A stretch of DNA of 64,000 bases, taken from assembly GCA_022702705.1 (NCBI GenBank), contig CM040434.1, positions 60,815,022-60,879,021 of the forward strand, in the 5' to 3' direction. The position numbers were made by a program, and so were the translations under genes. This document shows, one piece after another, positions 24,128 through 36,255 of this stretch (positions within the stretch are counted from its first letter, which is position 1; every line of letters starts with the position of its first letter). The stretch comes from Papilionanthe hookeriana x Papilionanthe teres (taxonomy: Eukaryota > Streptophyta > Magnoliopsida > Asparagales > Orchidaceae). The notes below the pieces were generated by a model. That model was not told the origin of the DNA. It searched no databases and was given only the letters and a program-made list of their open reading frames with translations.

Positions 24128-24545
24128 CTTTAGTGATGTTATATTTAATTCAACTTAATTTAATTTAATTTAATTTAATTGAGTTTTAATTTAATTTAAT
24201 TCAATTTAATTCAATTTAGTTTGATTTGATGTTACGTTAAATTAATTTAATTTAATTTAGTTTTAATTTAATTTGATTTAATTTGATTTAATTTAATTTA
24301 ATTTAATTCATTTAATTTGATTTAATTTAGTTTATTTAATTTAATTTAATTTAATTTGATTTAATTTAATTTAAGTTATTTAATTTAATTTAATTTGTTT
24401 ATTTAAATTAATTTAATTTAATCTTTAATTTAATTTTTAATTTAACTCAACTTTTAATTTCAATTTAATTTAATTTAATTTAATTCAATTTAATTTAATT
24501 TACTTAATTTAATTTAATTTTTAATTTAATTTTATTTTTTAATTT
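24128..24545. repeat. TTTAA pentanucleotide tract in the solo Tat LTR
   Basis: About 400 bases of imperfect (TTTAA)n repeats. The matching tracts in the giant element's LTRs are at 29,222-29,525 and 47,222-47,510 and are shorter, so the tract expands and shrinks. It encodes nothing. Confidence 0.9.
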
Positions 24546-27086
24546 TAATTGAAATTTTTAAAAGAGTTTAATAATTTAATTTTAGTTTAATGATTAAGTC
24601 TTTTAATGTTTTGAATTTGAGTTATCATTTTAATTAAGAATTGAATATTAATGAGATAATTAATTTAGGGATTTTTAAATTAAAGAATAAATCTCCTCCT
24701 AATAATATCCCTATTTTAATAATTTCAATTTTATTATTCTTCCAAATTTAATCAATTATTTAATTAAGGTTTAATTATTTTAAAATTGTTTAATGGGTTT
24801 CTACCCTTTAATTATTTAAATTTCAATCATCCAAATCAGATTAGGATCAAATATTTTACTTGTTAATTTTTTATTAAACCTAAAGTTTTAATTAAGGATT
24901 AAAAATTTTAATTACCACTTTACCCTTTAAGCTTAATAATTTTATAACTCACTAAATTGAACTCAAATGAACTTGAAATTTTTATGTGACTTCACTCATA
25001 TGTCAATAAAGACATGAGAGGAGAAAATGTGATTTTTTTGTATTTAATTTATTTATATAATTATTTTTGGTAGAAAATAGAGATTTCCAAGGAAAATTTA
25101 ATAACACGACCAAGGAAAGTTTCTGTCCTTAAGAAAATTAGGGGACATTCCTAATGACCAGAGGACCACTTGAACCAATTTTGGTGATTTTTTGAATTAT
25201 ATTATTTTTATTATAATTATTTTAAGTTTTGGAGTGTTAATTAATTAAAAAATAAAATAAATGTTAAAAAATGGATTTTATATTTTTCAAAAATCTCTCT
25301 GATATCAAGGAAATCAGAGAATCAAATTTTACAATTTTCTGATTTTTTTATGATTTATTATAATTATTTTAGTGAAAAAGCTAGAAAACATATTTTTTTT
25401 AATTTTAAAATTATCCTAGAGCTTTAAAATTTAATATCTCACTAAATAGACCTAAGAAAAATGTGGGGTTTGTTCCTAAGTGATTAAAATTCAAAATGTG
25501 ACATTTTGGTGAATTTTATTATTTTTGTGATTTTTATTATTTTTTAATTATTAAAATATTAAAATAATTTTAAAAATCAACTTTTTTAGAAAATTGAAAT
25601 TTTAATTTTCTTAAATTCCTCTAATATCAAAGAGGCTCTAAAACCAATTTGGTGAATTTTTAAAAAGTATTTTAAAAGTTATGAATTTTTAAAGTTTAAA
25701 ATGACTAAGTGGCTTAATCAACCCAATTAGTGGGGCTAACCAAGTCCAATTGACCTCAATTTTTTATGGTGGGTTCCTCTGATCCTAAAGGTCAGTGGAG
25801 AATTGATTTCAAGTCAATTTGATGTATGGTTAACTCTAATTAATTAGAGACCTATTTTGAGTGTTTAAGCCAATTAGGGTTGTTTTAAATGAACTAATTC
25901 AAAACCTATTTTTCCTAGGGTTCTCTCGGTCATAAGAAACATCATCAAATTTTCCTAGAATTTATTTCACAACATGCTATTTATTGGAATTAAAATACTC
26001 AAAACAGTAACATGAACTTGAAAAATCAATAACTCTTCATAGGGATGGCCTCGACTTTGGAAAATTCAGGGAATGTTCCCAAATTCGGAGGCTTCAAAAG
26101 CCCTATGGTCTCATGCCATGGTGAATTGTATACATGCATGGAGAATTAAAAGTATGCAGAGAGTAAATAAATTATAAAAAATAAAATACTTGATGAAATT
26201 AAATGATTTCTTTTCCACATTATTCTCCTCCGTTCACCGAGCAAGAGGGTATTTTTATTTTATTTTTCCGATTTTTCTACACAAAGTTATGAATTTTTGA
26301 AGTTTAGGGAATTAAATAAATAGAAAATACCCCTAATTTTCTATTTATCCACGCGGCGCCAACTCATCCTCGGCATCTCCGAACGCACACGCGTCGCTCT
26401 CCCATTCGACACAGTCATCTGACTCAGCGCTCCGGGCCCCGCGGTTCTTGTACCGTCTCCTGGTCCGACGCCATCTGAGCCATCCGTCCGCGCGTGTATT
26501 GAATGGACAGCATCCGTTCATCGTCCCCGAGTGTCCTCACCCGAGAGCCGTCCACACTAAATCCCTAAGATCTCACTCGATACTCGATGGATTTTCATGT
26601 TCTTATGCTCTATGGATTCGTCTTGAAGAGACGAACACATCTATACGGTTATCATGCATTGAAATTAAAGCATTTGAAATGGAGAATCTCCGAAGCTCGG
26701 GATGAAGAATTAGTTCATACCTTTGCTCGCAGAAGTGTGGCTTCGATCCGAGAGTTGTTGCACCTTCGATTGGATCCCGACAAGCTCCGGATGAAGTCTC
26801 CCGGTCCAGTGAATTGTCTAGGTGTGATTTCGACCAAGCCCGATCACAAAGCTTGGAGGCCGGAGTAACTCGGGTGGCTCGGAGATGGGGCTTTTGTTGG
26901 TGGACACCTTCCCTTGGTCCAGTGAAGGTGTAGAACCAATCAATTTGGGGATTGGCTCACCGTGGAGAAGTGTCCTGGTTTTGGGTGGAATTTCAACTCT
27001 GAAATTGAGCTCACAGAGAAGAAATGGCAGGGGGATCTCACTGGGGATCAAGTGCTCTGTGTATGGGGAGGAGTCTGGAACAATTT

Positions 27087-27091
27087 TGGCA
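27087..27091. repeat. Target-site duplication TGGCA, left copy
   Basis: TGGCA precedes the giant element and recurs exactly after it at 52,315-52,319. The uninterrupted target TTTTGGCAGAGTTTT is seen in the giant element's own LTR near 50,028. Confidence 0.95.
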
Positions 27092-27312
27092 TGGTGCGGC
27101 TTATTTTAGGTTGTATTGTATTTTAAAAGGGGGGTCGCCTAACAGAAGTTGTCGGCGAATTTAAATTTTAAATTTGATTTAAATATATATATAATTTATA
27201 AAGTAGTATTTGGCTTTGAAAATAATTTTTAAATTTGAAAGTTTTAAGATATGAGATTAAACCGATCTCACATCCCAAATAGTTTATGTAAACGAGCACC
27301 GCACCACAAACC

Positions 27313-27340
27313 GTGTATCTATCCCTAAGGATAGACACAC
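27313..27340. other. Conserved inverted repeat near the LTR 3' end
   Basis: Two 12-base arms (left GTGTATCTATCC, right GGATAGACACAC) surround a CTAA loop with a single mismatch. The same structure is at 22,247-22,274 and 45,298-45,325. It lies about 220 bases from the LTR 3' end, hence probably in the transcribed leader. The role is unknown. Confidence 0.7.
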
Positions 27341-30300
27341 TGCTTGATGGTGGGGCTCGATCAAATAAACTAGAAGTTTTGTGACATCCGTTTGGTCCGC
27401 GAACCAATTTTATAAGCCGACAAATTCCCCGCTTAATATGAAAGTATCAAACAGGGTTTATATTACTCAGGTTCTTTAAAATTCCCTATAAGGGCAAGCC
27501 CCTATAGTTAATTACATCTTAAGTGACGGGAATCACTTAAGAAAACTCTCGATAATAATCAATAACTCGCTTTCAAGAATTTCAAAGTTTAAGGTTTTCA
27601 AAGATTGAATTTTGGAATTTCAATAGGGAATGGATCAAATTTTGGAACATTTTGTTTTGTGAATCCAAAGGAAGAAAGGTAGGAGAAATCACTGATTCGA
27701 AATGAACTTCGGTAGTTTCCCGACTATCCTATCGTTTGGCTTCGAGTTTAGGAAAGTCCTAATACTTATTTAGTATTTCAATCTTGCCAATTTTAATTTA
27801 ATTAGGACTTATATTTGTATGATAAAATCAAACAAATAGCACTAGAAGATGTGAGGGTTTGTTGTCGTATCGGACGACTACCTCGGAATCCTAAGACCTA
27901 GTTAGGGCTTAATTTGCATAAAATGATTATGCAAGTGCCTAACGAAAAGGTTGAGGATTTATGTTGCACTAAGCAAGCTACCTCGAAGTCCTATGGCTTT
28001 GTTATTTAATTCTAAGAAGGTTTTGCTGAAGTAGGTTCAAGTTTTGCTCGACGACGATGGCCGTGTCGCCCACCATGCTCCAAGTTCCTTGTTGTTGCAG
28101 AGGTTTAGTTTTAGAAACCATAAATCGTGGGATGAGAAAAGTATTTTGGTTTAGAGAAATCTTAATTTTCCAAGTGTTTTTTACGTTTTAATTAAAACAA
28201 ATCTTAAAGTTGATTATAACGACACCTGGTTAAGATCCCACGGTTCCATCCTTCCGCATCATTATTTTTATCGGATTCACTTAGTCCGGATGAATTTGCT
28301 AAACTCAATCGAATGAGTTCCACACTTTCATTTAGACCGTGGGAAATCCCGTTAGCAACACGTAGGTTACATCATCCGAGGTATTCCCGATCATCCAACG
28401 GACGTTTTAATTTAGTTGTAATTGTAGTTTTGTGTTCGTTTGTGATTAAATTTCGAGTTGTTTTATATTTTGAAATGTTGTGGCGGTGAATTTTATCTTG
28501 CAATGACTTTTAACTTAATTTGGTTTCGGCTTTAGGGACTATCCTAAAGGTGTGGGTTTTCATGCAACTCGTTGTTTTATCATGCAAGAAAAGTAAAGTG
28601 CATTTGCAATAAAGTAAATTGCAAGAAAGTAAATTGCAAGAAAGTAAATTGCAATAAAATAAAAGCGTACCTGGAGGGTCTTCCCGTCATCCCAAGCCGC
28701 ACTTAAAACACAATTAGAATATTTAAGCAAGTCCCTAGGTAAAGCTAAGGGAAAGGTTATGGTTTTCTACCAAATTCCTAATCCTATAGCTAGTCAACTC
28801 TTATGACGTCTAGGTTCTTTGTGTTTTTGTTGTTTGAGGATGATTTTCATCATCAAAGGACAATTAAGTCCAATTGTTCTTATAAATATCCTATCATATC
28901 GAGGAAGTGCTTAAGAAGAATCTTAAACATCTTTTCAATATTTCTAGGATTGTTTTAAGTCCAAATGAATTTAATTATACAAATGAATTAATCGTCCAAG
29001 AATTTCAAGTCTTGTTAACTTGCTTCGATGAACTAGGACATTTGAATATCCTATGAGTGAAGTAACATTTCATTTAATGTTCTATTTAGGAGTTATGATG
29101 ACTAAAGCATTTGAGGGCAAATTGGTGTTCGGATGGTTTGATTTAAGTTAAAGGGTTTAAATTTGGAATAGTGTTCAAGTTGCTTTACATTTATTTTGAA
29201 TTCTTTATGTCTTAGTGTGATGTTATATTTAATTTAACTTAATTTAATTGAGTTTTAATTTAGTTTAACATAGTTCAATTTAATTTGATTTGGTGTTTAA
29301 TTAATTTGATTTGATTTAATTTAATTTAATTATTTAATTTAATTTAATTTAATTTAATTGTTTAATTTAATTTAATTTAATTTTAATTATTTAATTTAAT
29401 TTAATTTAATTGTTTAATTTAATTTAATTTAATTTTAATTTAATTTAATTTAATTTAATTTGTCTTAATTTAATTTAATTATTAAATTTAATTTAATTTT
29501 AATTTAATTTAATTTTAATTGAAATTTTTGAAAGAGTTTAATTTTAGTTTAATGATTAAGTCTTTTTGAATTTGAGTTATCATTTTAATTAGAAATTGAG
29601 TATTAATGAGATGATTAATTTAGGGATTTTTAAATTAAAGAATAAATCTCTTCCTAATAAATATCCCTTATTTTAATGATTCCAATTTTATTATTCTTCC
29701 AAATTTAATCCATTATTTAATTAAAGTTTAATCATTTTAAAATTGTTTAATGGGTTTCTACCCTTTAATTATTTAAATTTCAATCATCCAAATCAGATTA
29801 AGATCAAATATTTTACTTGTTAATTTTTATTAAACCTAAAGTTTTAATTAAGGGTTGAAAGTTTAATTACCATTTTACCCTTTAAGCTTAATAATTTCAT
29901 AACTCACTAAATTAAACTTAAATGAATTTGAAATTTTTTATGTGACTTCACTCATATGTCAATAAAGACATGAGAGGAGAAAATGTGATTTTTCTGTATT
30001 TAATTTATTTATATAATTATTTTGATGGAAAATAGAGATTTTCAAGGAAAATTTGATAACATGACCAAAAGAAAGTTTCTGTCCTTAAGAAAATTAGGGG
30101 ACATTCCTAATGACCAGAGAAGCACTTGGACCAATTTTGGTGATTTTTTGAATTATATTATTTTTATTATAATTATTTTGAGTTTTGGAGTGTTAATTAA
30201 TTTAAAAATAAAATAAATGTTGAAAAATGGGTTTAATATTTTTCAAAAATCTCTCTGATATCAAGGAAACCAGAGAATCAAATTTTGCAATTTTCTGATT

Positions 30301-32100
30301 TTTCTATGATTTATTATAATTATTTTAGTGAAAATGCTAGAAAATACATTTTTTTAATTTTAAAATTACCCTAGGGCTTTAAAATTCAATATCTCACTAA
30401 ATAGACCTAGGAAAAATGTGGGATTTGTTCCTAAGTGATTAAAATTCAAAATGTGACATTTTGGTGAATTTTATTATTTTTGTGATTTTTATTATTTTTT
30501 AATTATTAAAATATTAAAATATTATTAAAAATCAACTTTTTTAGAAAATTGAAATTTTAATTTTCTTAGATTCCCCTTATATCAGAGAGGCTCCAAAACC
30601 AATTTGGTGAATTTTTTAAAAGTATTTTAAAAGTTATGAATTTTTAAAGTTTAAAATGGCTAAGTGACTTAATCAACCCAATTAGTGGGGCTAACCAAGT
30701 CCAATTGACCTCAAATTTTTATGGTAGATTCCTCTGATCCTAAAGGTCAGTGGAGAATTGATTTCAAGTCAATTTGATACCTGGTTAACTCTAATTAATT
30801 AAAGACCTATTTTGGGTGTTTAAGTCAATTAGGGTTGTTTTGAATGAACTAAGCCAAAATCTATTTTTCCTAGGGTTCTCTGGTCATAAGGAACATCACC
30901 AAATTTTCCTAGAATTTATTTCACAACATGCTATTTACTGGAATTAAAATACTCAAAACAGTGGCCTGAACTTGAAAAATCAAGAACTCCTCATAGGATG
31001 GCCTCGACTTTGGAAAATTCAGGGAATGTTCCCAAATTCAGAGGCTTCAAAAGCCCTATGGTCTCATGCCATGGTGAATTGTATGCATGCATGGAGAATT
31101 AAAACAATGCAGAGAGTAAATAAATTATAAAAAATAAAATACTTGATGAAATTAAATGATTTCTTTTCCACATTATTCTCCTCTGTTCACTGAGCAAGAG
31201 GGTATTTTTATTTTATTTTTGTGATTTTTCTACACAAAGATATGGATTTTTGAAGTTTAGGGAATTAAATAAAACAGAAAATACCCTATTTATCTACTTA
31301 TACACGCGGCGCCAGCGAAACATCGGCAGCTCCGAAGGGGTACGTGTCGCGCTGTGATTGGGCGCCGCCATCCGAGTCGGCAGCCCGGGCCCCGCGGTTC
31401 TCGCACCGTTTCCCGGTCCGACGCCATCCGAGCCGTTCGTCCGCGCGTGTATCGAATGGACGCGCATCCGTTCATCGTCCCCAAGTGTTCTCACCCGAGA
31501 GCCGTCCACACTAAATCCCTAAGATCTCACTCGATTCTCAATGGATTTTCACGTTCTTATACTCTATGGATTCGTCTCGAAGAGACGAACACATCTATAC
31601 GGCTAACATGCATTGAAACTAAGGCATTTGAAATAGAGAATCTTCGTAAGCTCGGGATGAAGAGTTAGCTCATACCTTGGCTCGGAGAAGTGTGGCTTCA
31701 ATCCGAGAGTTGTTGCACCTTCGATTGGGTCCTAGCAAGCTCCGCGATGAAGTCTCCCGGTCCAGTGAATTGTCCGGATATGATTTCGACCAAGCCCGAT
31801 CACAAAGCTTGGAGAGTCTGAGCAACCGGGTGGCCCGGAGATGGGGCTTTTGATGGTGGACACCTTCCCTTGGTCCGAGTGAAGGTGTAGAGCCAATCAA
31901 TTTGAGAATTGGCTCACTATGGAGAAGTGTCCTGGTTTTGGGTGGAATTTCAACTACGAAATTAAGCTTTCGGAGGAGAAATGGCAGGGGAATTTCACCT
32001 GGGATCAAGTGCTCTAAGGATGGAGAAGGGTCCGGAACAATTTTGGCGTAGTTTTGGCAAGGTTTGTGCTTCTCTCCTCTCATGGCCGAGAGGGGTGGAG

Positions 32101-32109
32101 TTTAAATAG
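32101..32109 (-). promoter_or_regulatory. Candidate TATA element of the Tat LTR
   Basis: The plus strand TTTAAATAG reads CTATTTAAA on the minus strand, the element's direction. It lies just outside the GC-rich block and is retained at 50,087-50,095 and 52,371-52,379. If it is the promoter, the transcribed leader within the LTR would be about 5 kb. This rests on the motif and its conservation only. Confidence 0.35.
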
Positions 32110-34309
32110 GAGAGGGTGGAGGGCCTCCGGGGAGAGTTAGGGCTTGGGATCGACCGCTGCTCGGTGAGGAGAAGATCAGCCATGGTGACCACTAGGGATG
32201 GGGCGACTCGGCGAAGTGAGAATTTCAATGTTGGCTCACATGTGAGCTCTCGGCCATGGTGTTTTCCGGCGGCTCGGTGGCCGGCCGGCCGAGCAATGGT
32301 CACCATCTTGGTCAGGTGGGTCAGGGCTGGAGGCTTGTGCAATCAATTGGCAATTGCCATGTGTAAAGGAGTTGGATTGAAGTGGAATGGGGGATGAGCC
32401 TATTTTGGGTCCAAATGGGTCAACTCACCTTTTGGGCTTGGTTCACCTCCCCATGGCCTGATTTTGGGCTGAGAGGATCGGTTGGGTCAGCCCAAGAGAG
32501 AGTGGTGTGGTCTCTATCCATGATGAGGTGGCTAAACATGGTTTAGTGTGTGACATGCTTAAGGTAAAAAGGCTTAATGAAAGATTAGGAAAGGAGCCCC
32601 TCCTTTTACCATTAATGGCATGGTCACATGTCAAGCCTCCCATGGCTTCATGTGGCTTGTCAATGGCTTGCATGGCTTGTCTTTGGCTTGGGGAAAGTTG
32701 AGTCAATTTCATAAAAATGGGTTTTAAGAAATTTTTGGTAATTTGATGGGAATTTGGATGAAGCTTCATTTGGAATAATTCAATGATGATTTTAGGACTT
32801 AGGTAATTGATTTAATTAAATGGATGACAAATGGAGATGTCATGTGGGCTTTAGGGTAGATTTGGGCTTTTGAATTTTGAAGGAAATGGGCTTTTAGAAG
32901 GGTTTAAGGGAAGTGGGCTTTTAAGTTTATGAATGTGTTCATGGATGAAAATTTTTGTAAAAGGTTGGGCCAAATAATTGTTGGGTTTAGCTCATGGATG
33001 TGTCATGAGTAACTTGAAGCAAATTTGGGGTAGTTTGGGCTTGAATTGGGTTGGATTTGGATTCTTTTGGTGAATGGGCCAATATAGGTCCAAATGGGCC
33101 AAATTGGGCCAATGTTGGGCTAGGGTTGAAATTGATGTAAAATAAATGTTGAGAAATGTTTATAGGAGTGTTTCAAAGAGGTTTTGACTTTGGTTGGGCT
33201 TTGATTTTTGGGGTTTGGGTTCATTTGGGTTAGGTTTGGGCTTAGGTCAAAAAATGGGCCTTAAGGTCAAAAGTGGATTTGGATCCAAATGTCAATCAAA
33301 TTGGACTTGGATTTGGTCTAAATTGGTATTGGGAATGTTGAATTGAAGTTTAGAACTGAATTGAACCAAAATTGGGGTCAATTGGGCAGGTTTGGTTTGA
33401 CATTGGGTTCACTTAGGGTTAAAATGGGTCAATTTGGGGGTTTTGACAAAAGTAGGGTAAATTGACAAAATTGGCCCATGGTGTAGTTGGACAAAATGAA
33501 ATTGGGAATATTTGGGATTTTCTGGAATTTTCTGGGAATTTTCTAAATTTTTGGATTTTTAGGCCAAGAAGGGTATTTTGGGTATTTGGAGGGTATTGGG
33601 GGGTATTTTTGGAATCTTTGGTATTTTTGGGTATGGATGATCAATTTGAGTGATGTGGAGATGTTTGAGATTGATTTTGGAAAATTTTGGCTAATTTGGA
33701 AATTTTGCAAAAATTTGGGTAATTTCAAGGGTTTTGGGTAGGTTAAGTAGGTGTAGGGTCTCGGGGGTCAAAAATTGAAAATTTGGGAAATTGAAGATTG
33801 GGTGAATTTGAGTGGGGTGAAATCATTTTGGTTGAGCCATGAAGCCATTTCAAGCCCATATGAGCCATGAAAGGACTCATTTGAGGCATTCACTATGTTG
33901 TTCCTAACCCTCTTAGCCAGGGGCTTAGGGGTTAAGGACCATCCATGTGAATCACCTACATGAGTCAGGAGGTCAAGTTGGGTATGGGTGTGGTTTTAGG
34001 AGGTGTGTGGAAATGTAGTGTGTAAGTGTAGTGTATAAGTGTAATGTGTGTGTAAGTCAGCCCCTTCACCAGACCAGGCCACCCAGGGCGATCCTAAGGC
34101 CAAAGGGTCCTATAGGAACTCATCCTTTAAACTTCCACATTTGATTTCAACCCTCTAGGTGATTAGGGGTCTATAGTCAAGTTTGTGGAGTTTGCGGGGA
34201 GTTTAGAAGTGGTTTGAATTTCTAAAAGGCGGGTCCCGATTCTAGTCCTCTAAGATAGTCAAAGGAAAAGCCTAAGGCTAGATCCTAAGCACTAAAAAGA
34301 AGAAAGGAA

Positions 34310-34330
34310 GACCTCATCAAAAATGAGGTC
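34310..34330. other. Perfect hairpin at the LTR outer terminus
   Basis: Arms GACCTCAT and ATGAGGTC are separated by CAAAA, four bases from the LTR edge. It is identical at 52,290-52,310, 54,728-54,748 and 403-423. Confidence 0.85.
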
Positions 34331-34334
34331 AACA

Positions 34335-34352
34335 AATGGACCCCCAATAGGT
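34335..34352 (-). promoter_or_regulatory. Probable polypurine tract of the giant Tat element
   Basis: On the minus strand CCTATTGGGGGTCCATT directly precedes the LTR start TGTTGACC. It is short and interrupted by pyrimidines, but its place at the LTR edge makes it the best candidate. Confidence 0.5.
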
Positions 34353-34689
34353 GTGGTGAGCTGACGGAGCACACCGCGCGTATTGGTGTTGACCGAAGCG
34401 ATCAACAAAACCAACACAGATGTCCAAGTGACGAACTTAGGACAAAGTAGAAGAGTTTCGCTGGGGAGTGTCGAGTATATCTCTGGAACCGGAGATTCTT
34501 GAACTCTCGCTGGGGAAAGGAAAAGGCGGTAAATCCCAAATCACATGATCTGGGGGAATTTCGATTTAGATTTTATTTTGTTTCAATTTATGCTTTGATG
34601 TGTGAGTTTAAATTTTAGTTTGGAGTTTCAATTTAGATTGAAGTTTTGTCAAAATTAATTTGAGGGATTTGATTTGAAATGAAAATTGG

Positions 34690-35650
34690 GATTTTGAGGT
34701 TTTAGATGTAACATCTCCAACCTCGAAAGAAAATTGAATTGATTAGATTGAATCGTTGCAATGAGAAGATATCTCAGAGCAAAGTGGTGTTGGATGTAAA
34801 ATCCTTAACCTCAAGAGTTTGATTTTGATGTATTTCATCGCAATAGGGAAAGAATCCTAAAGCAATGCGATCTCGGATGTAAATTCCTTAACCCGGGAAT
34901 TCGATTTGATGTATTTCAGGTGCAATAGGAAAGAATCCTAAAGCAGTGCAGTCTTGGATGTAAAATCCTTGACCCAAAAGTTTGAATTTTGATGTATTTC
35001 AGTGCAATAGGAAAAGAATCCTAAAGCAGTGCAGTCTTGGATGTGAAATCCTTGACCCAAAAGTTTTGAATTTGATGTATTTCAGTGCAATAGGAAAAGA
35101 ATCCTAAAGCAGTGCAGTCTTGGATGTAAAATCCTCGACCCAAAAGGTTTGAATTTGATGTATTTCAGTGCAATAGGAAAAGAATCCTAAAGCGAGTGCG
35201 ATCTTGGATGTAAAATCCTCGACCCAAAAGGTTTGAATTTGATGTACTTCAAGTGCAATAGGAAAAGAATCCTAAAGCAAGTGCGGTCTTGGATGTAAAA
35301 TCCTCGACCCAAAAGTTTGATTTGATGTATTTCGGTGCGATAGGAAAAGAATCCTAAAGCAAGTGCGGTCTTGGATGTAAAATCCTCGACCCAAAAGGTT
35401 GAATTTGATGTATTTCGGTGCGGTAGGAAAAGAATCCTAAAGCAAGTGCGGTCTTGGATGTAAAATCCTCGACCCAAAAGGTTTGAATTTGATGTATTTC
35501 GGTGCGGTAGGAAAAGAATCCTAAAGCGAGTGCAGTCTTGGATGTAAAATCCTCGACCCAAAAGTTGAATTTTGATGTATTTCAGTGCAATAGGAAAAGA
35601 ATCCTAAAGCAGTGCAGTCTTGGATGTAAAATCCTCGACCCAAAAGTGTT
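34690..35650 (-). repeat. 83-bp tandem repeat array in the Tat 3' UTR
   Basis: The word AATCCTAAAGC recurs with TCCTAA at 34,855, 34,936, 35,019, 35,102, 35,185, 35,270, 35,352, 35,435, 35,519 and 35,602. The spacings are 81-85 bases. Each unit also has GGATGTAAAATCCT and GATGTATTTC words. At least ten units are clear and a decayed one lies near 34,740-34,800. Long frames across the array arise because the repeat happens to lack stops in some frames. Tandem arrays in this position are known for Tat/Ogre elements. Confidence 0.92.
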
Positions 35651-36255
35651 TGAATTTGGATTTGATGTTGAAATTTGATTTGAGATCTAGAAGATCGGAT
35701 TTGAGATTTGATAGAGATTTAGAATCTGGAAAGATTGAATTTGAATTTAAAAGGATGAGTTTGAACTCGATTGAAATTTGATTTAAGATTTGATTTGAAA
35801 TTTGGAAGATCAAGTTTGAAACTTGATCGAGATTGGATTTGGAATTTGATTGAGAATTTGACTTGGAATTTGGAAAGATCAAATTTGAAATTTGATCGAG
35901 ATTTAGAATCTGGAAAGATTGAATTTGAGATTTGTGTTGATTTTGTTTATCTTTTAATGGTTCAAATTTTATTTTATTGTTTATTTAATGTTCATGTGAA
36001 CTTGGTGTTTGTCATTTTTCAGATTTTTTTTTTATATTTTCGAATTTAACAGAATGAAGTAGGATAAGATCCGGAAAGAGATCTTGATTTGGAGAAGAAA
36101 ACGAGGAAAACTTTATTATCATGATTTTATTTATTTTAGCACATTTTATTATTTTGAGTTCGGACCCAATCATAAGTAATTACTTCACCCGTGTTTCTTA
36201 GGGATGAAGAATTCATTCCTTCGAAACATCAGGTAGCGTAATATTTTTTCAAGTA
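35651..36255 (-). other. Remaining 3' UTR of the giant element
   Basis: Non-coding. The first 270 bases are a loose tandem of GA/TTT-rich words such as GAATTTGA and GATTTGAGATTTG, a second and older low-complexity array. From about 35,930 it is unique AT-rich sequence up to the integrase end. Confidence 0.6.

Larger units (their letters stand above)
22035..27091 (-). mobile_element. Solo Tat/Ogre LTR, left part
   Basis: It aligns throughout with the LTRs of the giant element. It starts with TGTCGGC (against TGGTGCGGC there) and includes the same hairpin at 22,247-22,274, the TTTAA pentanucleotide tract and the GC-rich block at 26,350-27,090. It breaks off inside the sequence GGAACAATTTTGGCA, where the giant element entered, and continues at 52,320. 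No internal domain is attached at either outer end, and ATACT flanks both, so it is a solo LTR. Total length is about 7.49 kb. Reading frames in it (for example 26,448-26,868) are not convincing genes. Confidence 0.9.
27092..34334 (-). repeat. 3' LTR of the giant Tat element
   Basis: Its 7,243 bp run from TGGTGCGGCTTATTTT to a terminal hairpin (34,310-34,330) plus AACA. Landmarks, left to right: an inverted repeat (27,313-27,340), a 15-bp tandem repeat (about 28,608-28,660, three units), the TTTAA tract (29,222-29,525), a GC-rich block (31,290-32,340) with a candidate promoter, and a G/T-rich half (32,700-33,850). It matches the 5' LTR almost base for base outside CG and CNG sites. No convincing gene lies in it. 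Confidence 0.93.

Noticed and set aside
24128..24545. Telomere-like repeat
   Set aside because: The unit is TTTAA, not the plant telomere unit TTTAGGG, and it is shared by all LTR copies.
31354..32397. Several overlapping open frames in the GC-rich block of the Tat LTR
   Set aside because: They overlap on both strands, have no recognisable domain and are not kept at equal length in the other LTR copies. High GC makes stops rare.
35187..35561. Minus-strand 124-codon open frame with repeated GRGFYIQD words
   Set aside because: It is the 83-bp tandem repeat read in one frame. The repetition of the protein follows from the DNA array, and it lies in a 3' UTR.
34690..35650. Regularly spaced repeats, considered as a CRISPR array
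   Set aside because: The whole 83-bp unit is repeated with no unique spacers, and the setting is a plant retrotransposon.
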